Positions 38,401 to 51,728 of a DNA stretch of 64,000 bases are shown one piece after another. A program made the position numbers and the translations under genes. Under the pieces are notes generated by a model. The model was given only the letters and a program-made list of their open reading frames with translations. It was not told the DNA's origin and searched no databases. Source of the stretch: Pezicula radicicola (lineage: Eukaryota; Ascomycota; Leotiomycetes; Helotiales; Dermateaceae); the NCBI GenBank assembly GCA_003008705.1, contig PDUO01000016.1, positions 745,975-809,974 on the forward strand. The letters run 5' to 3'. How positions within the stretch are numbered: the first letter of the stretch is position 1; every line of letters starts with the position of its first letter.

Positions 38401-39172
38401 TCTGTTAATAGTCTGTTGCGATCTCGATAATGCAGGAAATAGTAGTTGCACTGACTCGAGGAAAAAGCACAAAAAGTACATGTATGACATGAAGAGAAAC
38501 CCAGTCTCTGAACTTTGGGAGATGAGATAAACGCACGATCTGTCTGCTCTGCAGCTCTCCTGCACAGTATGAACGGCGACGCGAAATGCATCTCGCAAGC
38601 TTGTTTTATTTCAGAAATGACTTCCTCTCTGCCAGCACCAATTCGCACTCATCGTGCTTGTCAAAGGCGCCTGGCTATATTAGTCTCCTATGATTTTAAG
38701 GTAGATAGGAAGTATGCATGCAGGTGTATGCACGTCCACGAGAATCCCTCGGTTTGCTCTCATTGCACATGCAGAGAATTTATTTTTAATTTAACCACAA
38801 ACATTCTATGTGAATACGACAAAGGTCTCTACAATTCAAGAACAACCCAAACTAATATCCCACTGCCACCTCATATCATCAGGCCCTAACCAGATGAGAA
38901 TGCACCTCATGCGCTTTTCCCATCATCAAGAACAGAGAGCAGCATCAATAAAAACCCAATTGGCTTCATCCTTCTTATAATCATGTGAATGAGACCGTTA
39001 TACCTCACTTCTCCGTCAGCGCCAACCAGAATGCAGAACGCTGATACTAGGGTAACACAAGCATGCAGCAAGAGGTGATGGGTGCAGAAATAAGAAAAAC
39101 AGAAACCAGCCCGTCATGCAGAAGTAATCTAATCTGAACGGATTCCTCGAAGAATCTGTTTGCTTGCTTAAA
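35416..39172. other. 3.8-kb intergenic region
   Basis: No gene is supported. The part next to 35415 is probably the promoter and leader of the RRM gene. The part near 39172 is the 3' flank of the P450 reductase. Open frames in between are short, overlapping on both strands and without recognised domains. Confidence 0.6.
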
Positions 39173-41421
39173 TCATGACCATACATCCTCCTATAATTCA
39201 AAAACTTATGTCAGTAATTGTTTGCTTGGTGGGGTTACAGCGAAGGGTACAAAGTACCCAGCTACACCCCGGCTGAAGATTATACATGAGTGATAGAAAT
39301 TGAAATACCTGGTACTGATTTGCTGATCGCATACTCTTCACGATCTCCTCGGCCTTGGGCTCAGGAATACCACGCTCCTCCGCCATAATCTTCCCTAACA
39401 TTGTGTTGACCTCTCTGGCCATGTTTGCAGCGTCACCGCACACATAGAAGTAAGCCTTTTGCAACAACAGCTCATTGACTTCCTTCGCGTGCTCCTTCAA
39501 TCTATGTTGAACATACACCTTTTCGGGTCCATCTCGGGAGAAGGCAGTGATCAGTTCGAATTTGTCGCCCAATGCTTCTTTGTACTCCTGTAACAAAATC
39601 AGTATTTTAAAAAAAAAAAAAAGTAAGATTCCAATTGACCTTCCACTCATCTGCATATAGGAAGTCCTCGGTCGCCTTCCGGCATCCAAAGAAGAGTATT
39701 GTTTTTCCAACGTTCTCTCCAGCCTTTGCTTGCGCGGCCCTCTCTTGAACGAATCCACGGAAAGGCGCGACTCCAGTACCGGGACCAACCATAATTACTG
39801 GTTTAGATGGATCCGATGGGAGCTTGAAGTTGGAGTGTCGGACATGGACAGGAACGTGAACTCCGTCGTACTTGTTTCGCGGTCCGGTGATGTCGTAGGT
39901 AAGTCCATGGGGATCTGGGTTTGGATCACCGTGTTGCTTATGCTTCAAAGCTAACAAGTAGTTAGTGGTAACTCCCTTCAACGCATCTGGGCGACCTGGA
40001 ACGTCCATCGATTCGACGACTGCGGTAACGGAAATTTTGTTCTTTTGAACAAGCGATGAAGAGGAGATGGAGTAGTATCGTGGCTGAACTTTAGTGATAC
40101 CCTCAATGAAGGCAGAAAATGGAATAGATGTCCACTTCTCTCCGGATGATACTGATTCGAGAGCCTGTGCAATGTTGAAGTACTTGTTGCTGATTTTCTC
40201 GTGGAAATAATCTTTGTCACTACCAAGTTTGGTCATCTCAGCTTTGCTCTCCTCGGTGGGTGCAAAAGCTGCTAAGGTGGCAATGAATTGACGAGAAACG
40301 GGTGCGCAGATTTCCATGTGATATCTCACGATTGCATCGTAGGTCGTTGGAGTTGGAAAGGGAACCTTTGCTGTTGGTTCGAGAGCCTTAACACTGATAA
40401 CATCGTCGCGCTTCGACAGAAGTCCAGCAACGTTAAGGAAGCGGTCAACCTCTTTTCCTGCATTTGTGGGCCAGATGGCAATATGATCTCCAGTCTGGTA
40501 GCTGAGGTTCGATCCGCTGATATCAATCTCCAGATGCAGACAGTTCCTGTCCTTGACGGTGAAGATCTCCTTTGACTCTACGATCGGGGAAATGTATGGA
40601 TTGTGAGCATTGAATGGGCCTTTTTGGGTACCTTCGAGATGCATTTTGTTGGGTTCTCCAAGATAAACCTCTGGAGAGTCCTTGGTCAAACCCTCACGCT
40701 CAGTTATACCAAATACGGGCTCGTAAACCGCTTCCCGCTCCTCGAGACCCATCTTCTCTTGCAAAGCGGTCCACATCGGGTCTTTCCAGGCCAGAAAGTC
40801 CTCCTCCATGGTGCCCGCGCCATCATCACCCTCTCCAGCGGTTCCGATTAACGAAGCGCCAAGTTTCTGTAAAGCTGCGCTGACATTTCTGACCATTGAG
40901 TTGTAGTGCTCGTATGTGTTATTACCAAGACCAAAGGCAACATATTTCAGGTTCTCGAGCGGTGGTTCAGAAGTCTTGGAAAAGGCCACATCCTCGCCAG
41001 TGATGAATTCGTAAAAATCAACTGCGTTGTCGGTTGGCTCTCCCTCGCCGTATGTTGCAAGAACAAACATTGCGACCTTGTCTTCGGGGAGGGTATCGAG
41101 GTTCTCGAAATCGTAGTCCTCCAAATCTGCCACCATTGTCTCCAAGCCGAATCGACTCTTGCCTTCCTTTGCCAATCTTGAGGCGTAGTCCTCAGCTGTG
41201 CCGGTCTGCGATCCATAGAAGACTACGCAATTCTTGTTCGACTCCTCCATCTTCTCCACGATATTCCTTGTCTTGGCTGGCTTATTGCCATTTGCGGCGG
41301 CGTACGAAGTCGCATAAGGGTCCTTCGCTACTCCCCAGTAAGTGCCCTTGGTGAAGTATGCAACAGTCCCCAGGAGTAAGACTCCCAGGACAAGAATGTC
41401 CAGAGTGTCGAGTTGTGCCAT
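39173..41421 (-). CDS. cprA: NADPH-cytochrome P450 reductase
   Basis: ER-membrane diflavin reductase that passes electrons from NADPH through FAD and FMN to cytochromes P450, for example in ergosterol synthesis. Three exons in minus order end at 39173, giving 692 aa. An N-terminal membrane anchor (LDILVLGVLLLGTVAYF) is followed by the flavodoxin domain (FYGSQTGTAEDYA, ATYGEGEPTD, FGLGNNTYEHY). The FAD domain has YQTGDHIAIWP, RYYSISSSS and GVTTNYL. The NADPH domain has GPGTGVAPFRGF, FGCRKATEDFLY and YVCGDAANMAREV. The last exon encodes only EDVWS (39190-39173), including the C-terminal tryptophan that stacks on FAD. The intron before it (39308-39191) can be read through to a wrong tail if missed. 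The first intron has a weak GTCAAT donor and a 13-T tract. Confidence 0.97.
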
Positions 41422-43082
41422 TGTGAACCGGAGTCAGGCGAGGGAAGAGTGGCACACACCGGAATAGCTGCGCAGGAAGATGGCAAGAAGTAGGAGGAGA
41501 ATATAAGGATTGGGAAGCCTCCGAAAGTGCGTGCGGCACGATGTAGAATGGTCCGAGGCGGGTCCCTAGAAAGAGGTGTGTCCGAAGAAAGCACGACTCT
41601 GGGCGTTGTTGAAGAAATCTGTTGTCAAGCGATAGTCCAGGGTCGGACAGACCGATAAAGAAAGTGAGCACAGCACCAGTGGTGAGCCTCCACAAACTTG
41701 CAGCAGGTGGATGTTTCTAGAACCGAGCTGCAGAAAGTCAATACAGTAATAATAATGATAATGACTGGAGTCACTCCTACTACTACTGGAAAGAAGAGAG
41801 GACGGTGTAGGTATCTTTTGATCGAAAAGCGGGCTTGTCAGATATCTTAGGTACGAAAGTCCTGTTGAGAGATGAGGACAGATCTTGAGACTGGGGTGAA
41901 TTGCGAGAGTGAATTGCGAGCTTCAGCTTATTAGTGGGACTTGGTGACTACTACATGACTACAGGACATGAGATGAGACTTTTATCATGACTACGGAAGT
42001 AGCTATGGGCCATAAGCCGGAGCAAACGGAGGCCTGGATATCGCTTTTCGTACAGTAGGGTACATGAATAAGTAGAGAAGTGGCCCTCCGCTTCATTCCA
42101 TCCCCATGATGCTCACAAGTGCCGCGACTTATACCGTACTTTCGTACAGTAGGGTCAATCCATTCCGCATTCCGCATCCACGTGCAGGTTGAAGCTGGCA
42201 TTGATGTACATGGCTGAGTACGGTCCCTGTAAGATAACATAACTAAGTACAATATTGGGCATTGCAAAAGAGCCGTATTCGCTGGAGGCAAGAAGGCGTG
42301 GTAGCCATTTCGCCAACTATACCTTTCATACGGAAGCACCACCCGATTACGGAGATGTTCATACCGTATTCTTCCGTCGAGGACTAAGTACGAACATAGC
42401 CAATGCACAATTGCACAATTGCACAGTCCTTCGGACATGCGATTGGTCTCGCAACAGCTGCGTCCCGATACTTTCTACAAGTACGATATTCGACGACTAC
42501 CGTACTGTAGCGAGCGAGAAAGGGGCCCGGGAGACACCAAATAGGGATCTGCTGGAATGGAGCTCCAGGAGGGGCCGTCTTGGACAGTTCTGGTGGTTGG
42601 GTCCTTCTGAAGTTCTTTGGTGCTTCAGCCTTCAGCAGCAAGGTTTTTTGCTTTTTTTTTGGGCGACCTTCTTTTCTCGTCAGACCGTCAAACTCCTGAA
42701 GGTGTTGACAGCGACCACAAGTCCTGTATCTGTATATCTACTGAAGAGAATTTCTGTCTCGTTAAAAATAATACTACCGCCAGCCACTTATAATATTCCC
42801 TAGTGGCTGAAAGAAGTTGGAAGTCATGGCTCCCATTTTGCCTCTTTCGGCCACAAATACAGGGGCTACGATTTTATGCTTAACACTGACCACCACCAGT
42901 GGCCTGCCCTGCTGCAGATGCCAGTGCCTGCCACCAGTGTTATTGTCTGTACCTTTATGTCGACAATAATAATATCTATCTAAGGGGGCTGTCCGAGAGC
43001 AGAACTTGTCCTTCAAGCTTCCACCAAGATGCCCTATCTGCTGCTGCGATAGTTGAAAGATGTACTTCGTACCGGCAGAATA
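41422..43082. other. Intergenic region between cprA and TAO3/PAG1 (head to head)
   Basis: Divergent promoter region of 1.7 kb. No gene is supported; open frames at 41959-42803 overlap on both strands. The 16-mer TTTCGTACAGTAGGGT occurs twice, at 42046 and 42140. Confidence 0.55.
42046..42155. repeat. Two direct copies of a 16-bp TACAGTA motif
   Basis: TTTCGTACAGTAGGGT is found at 42046-42061 and exactly again at 42140-42155, 94 bp apart, in the divergent promoter region. Confidence 0.8.
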
Positions 43083-46000
43083 ATGGGTGAGTAATAACAT
43101 AACAGACTGAGAGCTCTCGTAGTTACACATTGAATGATGTGGCCCAGTAGCGCGTGGTTCCGCTCCTTCGAGACGCTCCCCCCACACAGAGCCTCTCACG
43201 CCTTTCCTCTCGTGTCTGCCGCATTGTTCTTGACCACTGGCTGACACGCGTTGCGCTCTATGTTCAGAACGCCTGCAGGAACAGACGAAGAGCAGCTTCT
43301 CCATCAGATCTGCCCAGCCAATCGTCAATACGAACTTGAAACCATCGCTAGAATCCTCAACCCCGACATCTTCAAGGTCGCCTTCACATTCACGCGACTC
43401 CTCCAGAGATCAACAGACACTCGTTGGTCTTACGAGGAAGGCAAGCTCGTCACATCTGCAATCGCAGACTTCCAGTGGTCTGTCACCCCGTTTGGGCTCT
43501 CGAGGAGGACTAGCAGATAGGTTGGCTGAAGCAAAATCCCTACCATATGGACACCACCGACAGACTTCGATCGTTCATGGTATACAGCACTCGAGAAATG
43601 GAAGCTTTGCGAGCTCAAGCGGCCCATTAAGTCCCGAAATGATTTCTGCGGCGGGGTCTACCATCGGCGACAGGTCGGAGGGCGATGCTGCATACTCCTC
43701 CACCATGTCGAGTATGACCAGCGGGCGTACATTCGCCTCCAATACAACATTGGTGCCTGATCGAGGCTCCACGGCGACAGATAATAGCACCAGCATGTTA
43801 ACGCAGAAGAGAGTAGAGCGTATGCATAGTGGTAAGAGCGGGCGTCATAACCACTCGAGTTCGAGACACCACAGGGAAGAGATCAAAACCGTGGGAGAGT
43901 ATGCTCTTCATGTTTTGTTCACATCAGTTAGTCTCGGCCCTATTATTTCTGGGAATTACTCGTTAACAGGCGCCTAGTTCATTGCCCAAGCAGAAGAGAA
44001 GATATCCCATTGCATCACTATACCCCATGATCCCGAACCCCACATAGAACCAATATGCGGACCTGGCGTGGATCCAAATTTCGATCAATTGATATCAGCC
44101 CTAGGCCATATAGCGAGCCAAAAACCCAAACCTCTGATAGATGGAATGATGCTATGGCGTAAGAACAAAAGTGATGCTGCAAACGAAGCTCGGACACAGA
44201 GGGATCAGCTCTCCCAGGTCTGTTAATTCATATCATTGGGATTGCATTCGCTTATGTGTCTCTTAGTCTCGAAATAATGCCATGCCTGGACAAATGCTTC
44301 GGAGAAATACTGAACCTCTTCACATGTTGCCAGAAACCATGAACAATGGAGTTGGTGGGCAGCCTACTATGGCTGCGCTACAAGAAATCGTTGCCCAAGC
44401 CGAACGTCGTTCAACAGCCTCCATTTATATACTGTGTCGGGTCCTGACTGAAGTCATTAGGCAGAGCAACTTAGTATCTATAACTCCAGAGATGGAAGAG
44501 AAGCTTGAAGCAATCATCTTTAACCAAATCAAGGCCTACGATGTAGAAACACTCGCCAGCTCGCCTCTGAAGATGGCAAATTGGTGCCTGTTTGGAGAAC
44601 TGCTCGGTGTCATGAGCGAAATAAATTTTGATAGCGTTACAGATCGCTTTATAGCAGACCTGGAAAAGTCCCAGAAGGATCTGATTCTTGTCAAGAGTCC
44701 TGCTAACCGAGAAACTGAAGGCAGGATGGAGCTTGTGCTCGGGGGGATGAAGCATCTTCGGATCAAGATATATCCTGAGGACGCCTGGGACCAGTCCTGC
44801 GATTTTATGATTTCTCTTGGTCGATTCTTCGCTAGATCCCATGGCCAGCGACTGAAATATGCTTACTGCCAAACTCTCGACATTCTTCTGCTGCCAATTG
44901 CAGCAAAGGCGAACACTGAATTGAATATGCCCAAATGGACGGAAGTGCTCGGCACTGTTGGTCCACGGCTTGCGTCCATGTTTATTAAACCTCGTCATTG
45001 GTCTGTAGCGTTTCCGTTAACAGCAACGTTGCTCTGTGTTTCTCCAGTTGAAACCTTCTCTACCCAGTGGCTTCAGCTTGTTCTCCCATTACAACCCAAA
45101 CTCAAGGATCGATTCACACGTCCCATATGCCTTCAAGTTATCTCTAGACTTTTATGGACTTATCTTTACCGCACTACGGATACTCTTAATTCTACAATCA
45201 AGAAATTGGAAGAGGTTATGAAGCTTGTACTGCCTCCCGGCAGGCGGACATTTCTTTCTACAGACCCGTTCATCGCGGAGCCATTGATACAGATTATACG
45301 CATAATCGGCTTCAAGCAGCAAGACTTCTGTCTTCGTACCATTGTCTTTCCCCTAATTAACGCTGATTTGTTTACGTCTGGACGAGAACTGAAAATAGAG
45401 CAGCTAGAGCCCGAAAAGATGGTTATCGGCATTAGAGCATTCCTTGCTATCATGTCCGATCTTGAAAGGGGCGAACAAGGTCGACCGCCTTTCCCACAAC
45501 AGTATCAACCATTTCCAGTCTATGACCGGGTGCCAAACTCGCCCATATTGACCCCCCCGCGGACTCCAGTTACACCAGAAGCTGTACCAACCCGAGAAGA
45601 GCGTCTGTCACGGCCCGTTCTCACCAATGCTCTTGGCGATGTCGCTAGAGAATACTATGGCAGATTTTGCGAGATCCTCGGGAAGATAACCATCATATGT
45701 GATAACACTTTTGGGGGTCAAGCTGTTCTGGACGAGAAGTTCAGTAATCCGGTACCCAAGACTCCCCTTGCTGAATCGTTTAACTTCGCTAGACGTGATA
45801 CCGATCACCAAGGTCAATCCGATCAGAAGCAAGGTTTTTATGAGCTTCTCCATGTTGCGGTCCAAGCGCTACCTCGCTGCTTATCTGCTGATATACCATT
45901 CAACTCTCTGGTCAATTTGCTGTGTACGGGCACAGCTCATGTGCAGTATAGAATCGCTGAGTCCTCAGCTCAATCACTCAAATCCATAGCCAGGCAATCA

Positions 46001-49000
46001 CATGCCCAACAAGTAACAATTGGTTTTGCTCGCTTCATTTTCAACTTTGATGATAGATACGCAACAATGTCCGATGGAGGTATGCTAGGGCCTGGCCACA
46101 TCGAAAGTACGCTTCAACTCTATGTTGAACTTCTACAAATTTGGATCGAAGAGATCAAGCAGAAAACGAGAGAGGCAGCTGCTGATGTATCTGAAGATGC
46201 AAGCTCTGAGAAGCGTGGCCTGCAGCTCGATCTTTCCGGAATCTGGGCTCATGTGGATGAAGTTGAGTCTCATGGACTTTTCTTTCTGTGTTCACAGTCC
46301 AGGAGAGTGCGATCGTTTGCCGTCAATGTTCTCCGATTGATAACAGAGTTCGATACGGCTCTTGGAAAAGACAACTGCCGTCTGATTCATATTCTTGAAG
46401 GTGACTCGAAGCGAGTAATGAATTTTAATGATGAACACCTTTCTGTAGCGGAGCGCAGTAGGCTTCAACGGGGTATGCGGAAGAGTAACTCTCAAAGCGC
46501 TTTGATTGAGCTCTGCAGCAGCGAGGTCACTTACGACACAACACTTTGGTTCAAAATATTCCCAAATTTGATAAGGATCAGCTATGATCGATGTCCATTC
46601 GCAGTCACCCTGGGCAGAGAACTCATTTGCAATCGTATTCTTCAGATGTACAGGGGCATTGTGACTCTATCTGAAGGAGCGAGAGGACCTCAGTATGCAC
46701 CATTTGACCGTTTCGAAATGGGGAGCGGTCGTATGCTGTCTAGGACACCCACCACTCCCCCAGAGGTCTTGATTGAGCAATGGAAACTTTATCTCATTGT
46801 TGCGTGTACAACATTGTCGGACAAAGGTGGTCAACAGCAACCATCGCCTCCACCAGCTCAGCATCTTCGAAAAGGATCTAAGGCACCTCCAGGGCAAGAA
46901 AAAATCACCTCAGCACGGTCTCTCTTTAAATACATTATTCCTCTGCTCTCTGCTCAATCTTCGTCCCTACGCGATGCTGTTGTCGTGGCTTTAGGGTCTA
47001 TCAATGTCAACATTTACAAGACTTTGCTAGAGGAATTGCAAGGCGCGGTAAGCCGATGTAATGATGATGCAAGAGCTCGGATCCATCAACGTACTGCTAG
47101 TAGCCCAAGACGGAATATCAAAACAGATCTGCTACGTACCGAGGTTACTCACGTTTATAGATTGACATCGCATTTCCTGAAAGAGCCTGATGTGTACCAA
47201 GACGATTGGGTGCTTAACAACTTAGTGGTCTACACCAAAGATTTGAAGTTATTTTTGATGGATGGTGAAGTTCAGATGGATTGGGGCTTTCAGAAGCTTC
47301 GCCGACACTATTGCGGGCTTATGGAAGAACTTTTCGAGGGTATTAACCGTACAAAAGATCCGTCAAGATGGATGACCTTTGAGTCCCGAAAATCTTCTTT
47401 CGCTCTCATGGAAGATTGGTGTGGCTATTCACCAAACCAGACTCAGATTTCGCAGAGAGAACAAAGTATGCGACAGTCCATGATAGACCAGCAGTCCATT
47501 GGGGAGAGAGGCACAGCTACAGCTGCTATGGAGATTGAAAAGAGGAACCTCCGAACCGCTGCGTTAAGTGCTATGGCAGCATTATGTGGCGGGCCCGTCA
47601 GTATAACGACCGAAAGCAGAGCCAACCTCCAATTTGATATCAGGAGGATGCTCTCATGGATTGACACAATCTTCGCTACCGGCAGTGACCGAATGCACGT
47701 CACAGGAAGGCGCGCACTGAAAAATCTCATAGTTCACAACAAAGACTTCCCTTATCTTCTGGAGCATTCAATTGCCAGATGCTATGGAGCCGAACCTTCC
47801 AAAGTCCTTGAGAGCTACTTCGAAGTCGTAACTGAAGTTCTTCTCCAAAATCCCGACTATCCCATGCCATTCTGGAAACTCTTGGGAATCGGCTTGTATA
47901 CTCTTGGCAGTGAACTGAGTGAGATCAGATCTAAAGCTGCTCATGTTTTAAGAGCACTTGAGGAACGTCAGCAGCGAAGTTCAAAAATACAGGATTTTGA
48001 CATCAGTATTTCTGACAAGACCAAGGCCGTATACAAGCTGGCTCAGTTTGAAATTTCAAAGCGTCTCTCAAAGCAGCACGGCGAGCTAGCCTTCCTCATA
48101 TTTTCGGAATTTACAGCCTACTTCAAGGACCTTCAACCTGTCGCGCAGCGAAATATGGTTGCAGTCATATTGCCTTGGATCCAGATCATAGAACTTCAGG
48201 TCGATCCAAATGGGGGACCTACTGCGCAGTCATACGTTTTACTTGCAAACCTATTCGAGATTACCATCAAGTGCAGTAGTGTTCTACACAACGAAGTCCA
48301 GGCTCTATGGCAGGCTTTAGCAACTGGTCCGCATGCGGGGAACGTACAACTGGTCCTCGACTTCATCATGTCACTATGTCTGGATAGACGAGAACAAAAC
48401 TTTGTTGAGTACGCAAAGCAGATCGTGGTCTTCCTTTCAAGTACACCCGCCGGTGGTAAAGTGGTCGAATTCCTGTTAATGCAAATCACGCCAAAAGCGA
48501 TGATCCCGAACGAAAAACGCGAATTGATTCCACCTCCACCGGATACAGGCAAACTGCCGTATCTTGCGGAGCTATCTGAAGCACTACCTATCGGAACCAA
48601 GCAGGCTGGATTCTCCTTAGGACAGCTGTCACTTATTCTACTTGTGGATTTAATGGTATCACCTGTACAGCTAGTTGCTGACAATGTACCACTTCTTCTG
48701 CAAGTGGTCACTGTTCTGTGGGATCACTACATTCCTCTTGTGCAGGAACAAGCACGCGAGATGCTTATCCATCTCATACATGAACTTGTCATTTCAAAGA
48801 TTGAAGATGAGCACACATCCCCCACAAAGGACTCCATCGAGGACTTCATTGAATCTATCCGTCGACACGACCTGAATGTCATATGGGCGTATGAGGATAA
48901 CAATGGGAAACCGGACGATCAGGATAACAAGGTCCCGCCGGGGATGGAGCTTCTGACTATGGAGGTTGTCAAGGACTTTGAAGTCACGTATCCCGGCATC

Positions 49001-50992
49001 CAAGACCAATGGAGCAAATTGTCTCTAACTTGGGCAACCTCTTGTCCTGTCAGACATCTGGCGTGTCGATCTTTCCAAATATTCCGCTGCATTCTCACAT
49101 CGCTCGATCAATCAATGCTTGCAGATATGCTAGCAAGACTATCGAATACGATTTCCGACGACGATCCTGATGTGCAGACATTTTCAATGGAAATCTTGAC
49201 AACATTGAAGACACTCATTTGCAAGCTAGGACCTGCAGATCTCATTAACTTCCCTCAACTATTCTGGACCACTTGTGCCTGCTTGGATACTATCAACGAG
49301 CGAGAATTTCTTGAAGCTGTGAGCATGCTAGAAGAACTCCTGATAAAACTTAACCTAGGCGAGTCAAGTGTGCGCTTACTTCTCGCTGACGGACTTCCCC
49401 CAAGATGGGAGGGCCAGTTCGGAGGGCTCCAGCCATTGGTTTACAAGGGCCTCAAGTCATCAGTATGCCTCGATTTGACACTCAAGACCCTCACCCAACT
49501 TGTTCAGCTTCCAAGTGATCCCCTTGTGGGCGATGATAGTCGTCTGTTGTTTGCCACCTTGGCTAACTTTCCCCGATTCCTTCATGCGATGGACCAAGAA
49601 TCTATTGGTACCGAGGTCGCTGATACAGCAGAAATCCTTGCGCGAGTTGCAGAATCACAAGGATGCAGCACTATATCACGCGCCCTAAGTGGCTTCGCAG
49701 CATCACGATATCGTTCCAGTAAAGACTTCCTCGCTCAACTGGTGTCTGCAATCAGAGAATCCTTCTTCCCTCAGTGGGATTTTGGGAGCTTAACCTTCTT
49801 GATGGGTCTCCTCACCAACAACATTCCATGGTTCAAGCTCAAGACCATGCGTATCTTATGCAGTGTTATACCTGTCATTGATATGCGGAAACCTGAAATC
49901 GCCTCCCATGGTCCAGATCTTATCTCGCCGCTACTTCGACTGCTGCAGTCCGAATTTTGCATGCAAGCTCTGGAGGTCTTGGATCATATAATGACGATGA
50001 CCGGGACTTCGATGGACAAGCATCACTTACGTATGAGCATGACGAGATCATCCTCGAAGGCAATCAGAAAAGAGTATGAACGCACTCAGAGCTTGTTTGG
50101 TATTCCCGAAGAATCTGGTTGGTCAATACCAGTCCCCGCAAGGCATGCAGAGACCACGAGAGCAAATGTTCACGCCGCTTTCTACATGTGTCAAAATGCA
50201 GAGAATCTGGACACGGAGGTCATACCTACTCCGGACGTCGAATTCCATGTAGACGACTTTCAATATGGATACTTCCCACCCGCAGAGAGGACGGAGACCA
50301 TGATGTCCGACGAAGGACGTGGTGATGGCAATATCGGGGATCTGGTTATGAAGCTAGATAGCTTGGATGACTTCTTTGAAGACAGTCTCCAGAGCCCCAC
50401 AAGTGACGGACGATCTTCACGGACTATCACAGAAGCAGGGTTCGCTGGGGAGGGCCTTGAGTCTGGTGCAATATACGACGAGCAGACACTTCCAATCCTC
50501 ACCCAATCTTTCGCCCGTACATCAAGTACTGCATCCTTTGCCAATGGCTTCGCAGACCCGCAACGACCACAACCAGGCTCGAATGCCATGAATCCAGGAG
50601 CTTTTAACATGGTCCCACCTTCCCGACCAGGCATGCACTCACGCTCTGTAACGTCACCATCCACATCCACCTCATTTCAACCAAATCTCGCAACGTACCT
50701 CTCCGACGATGACTATAACGAAGAAGTCTTCTCGGACGGCGACGATGAACGGGCAGCTGCCCATGGTGGCGAGGGGTCTTTCTTCTTAGAAAACATGATC
50801 AAGCCTATAGCACAAAGTACAAGGATCAGCATGCGACGACTCACAGGAGGCAGATCGCGAGAAAATGAGAGGTCGAGAGATAATCTCAGAGCCGAGAGGA
50901 GAGGCATGTCACAGCCACCGAAATCACCACGAATTCCCAAGATCCCCGATGCGTACCGTACAAAGGTAACCAGCCCGGGGGACGCGTTGTAA
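43083..50992 (+). CDS. TAO3: Cell morphogenesis protein TAO3/PAG1/Mor2 (Furry family)
   Basis: Giant scaffold of the RAM/MOR network that activates NDR kinase Cbk1/Orb6/COT-1 for polarized growth and cell separation. About 2,542 aa. Proposed exons: 43083-43086 (ATGG only), 43268-43926, 43978-44217, 44267-50992. The first exon is a guess that fits: donor GTGAGT, branch CTGAC, acceptor TTCAG, phase kept, and no in-frame ATG exists in the open part of exon 2 before 43336. A Ser-rich N-terminal region is followed by EYALHVLFTS-FIAQAEEKIS and then the long HEAT-like Furry body (QAERRSTASIYILCRVL, NWCLFGELLGVMSEINF, TEVLLQNPDYPMPFW). The C-terminus (about 2300-2540) is disordered and Arg/Ser-rich. 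Most of the protein is one 6.7-kb exon. Confidence 0.93.
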
Positions 50993-51728
50993 TATATACC
51001 TGGGGACGATTTATTGCCATTTACTGCATGATCCTTTTGCGTTGTGGAGCGTTGGGTAAAAAGGTGTTTTTGAAGGATATGAAAGATATTTATGAACGGT
51101 GTTTTTTTTTTTTTAGATGGTAGGCGTATTAACAAGAGGTACCGTAATAAAGTACAGATGTTTGGACGTCCGAGTACAACAAGATAGGAATGTGTATGTT
51201 CTGGCAGAGAGAGTCGGAAATGGTGAGGTAAATAATTAAGTCTATACTACTATACCCGGCAGACTGTTCTAGAACTATTGTGCCAATCGTCTTGTCTTTG
51301 AAGAATCCCTTTTTGGTTCGGTTCAGTAGTGACCTCGGTAGCTTCAACTGCATCATAGAGGATAGGATGTCTTACAGAACCATTACAGTAACTGTACGGG
51401 AGCCCCACACTCTTCGTGTGGCGGGTGAAGATCTCCGGTGGGGTCGTTAAATTCCCGTTTTCCTTCTACTGCGCTGTACGGGAGGGAAGGTAGGAAGTAT
51501 AGTACGGAGTAAGGCTCTCCGTTTAGGTCGGACTTGATTCGGTGACTCGGTAATACTTGGAGTTTAAGCATTGATGGCACTTGTTGTCGGCACTCAGCGA
51601 TATTGAGCGTGATGCTCCAGGATTTTGAACATGATCGGCTGTATCGGCCTTCCAATCACCAAAGTGATTTCAAGCGTCGACGACTTTTAAGGCCTCAATT
51701 CTTGTACCCAAAATACTTCAACCTCATC
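50993..51728. other. Intergenic region between TAO3/PAG1 and the ATP-grasp gene (tail to tail)
   Basis: 3' flanks of two convergent genes with a T-run at 51101-51114. No gene was recognised. Confidence 0.55.

Noticed and set aside
41959..42803. Plus and minus frames in the cprA/TAO3 gap
   Set aside because: Plus and minus frames overlap. The plus frame has no ATG at its start, and the region has promoter-type GTAC repeats.
42774..43328. 184-codon minus-strand frame
   Set aside because: It lies antisense to the TAO3 leader and second exon, with no domain.
43251..43520. Plus-strand frame beginning near the TAO3 exon
   Set aside because: It is another frame of the same DNA as TAO3 exon 2, whose frame continues the conserved protein across introns.
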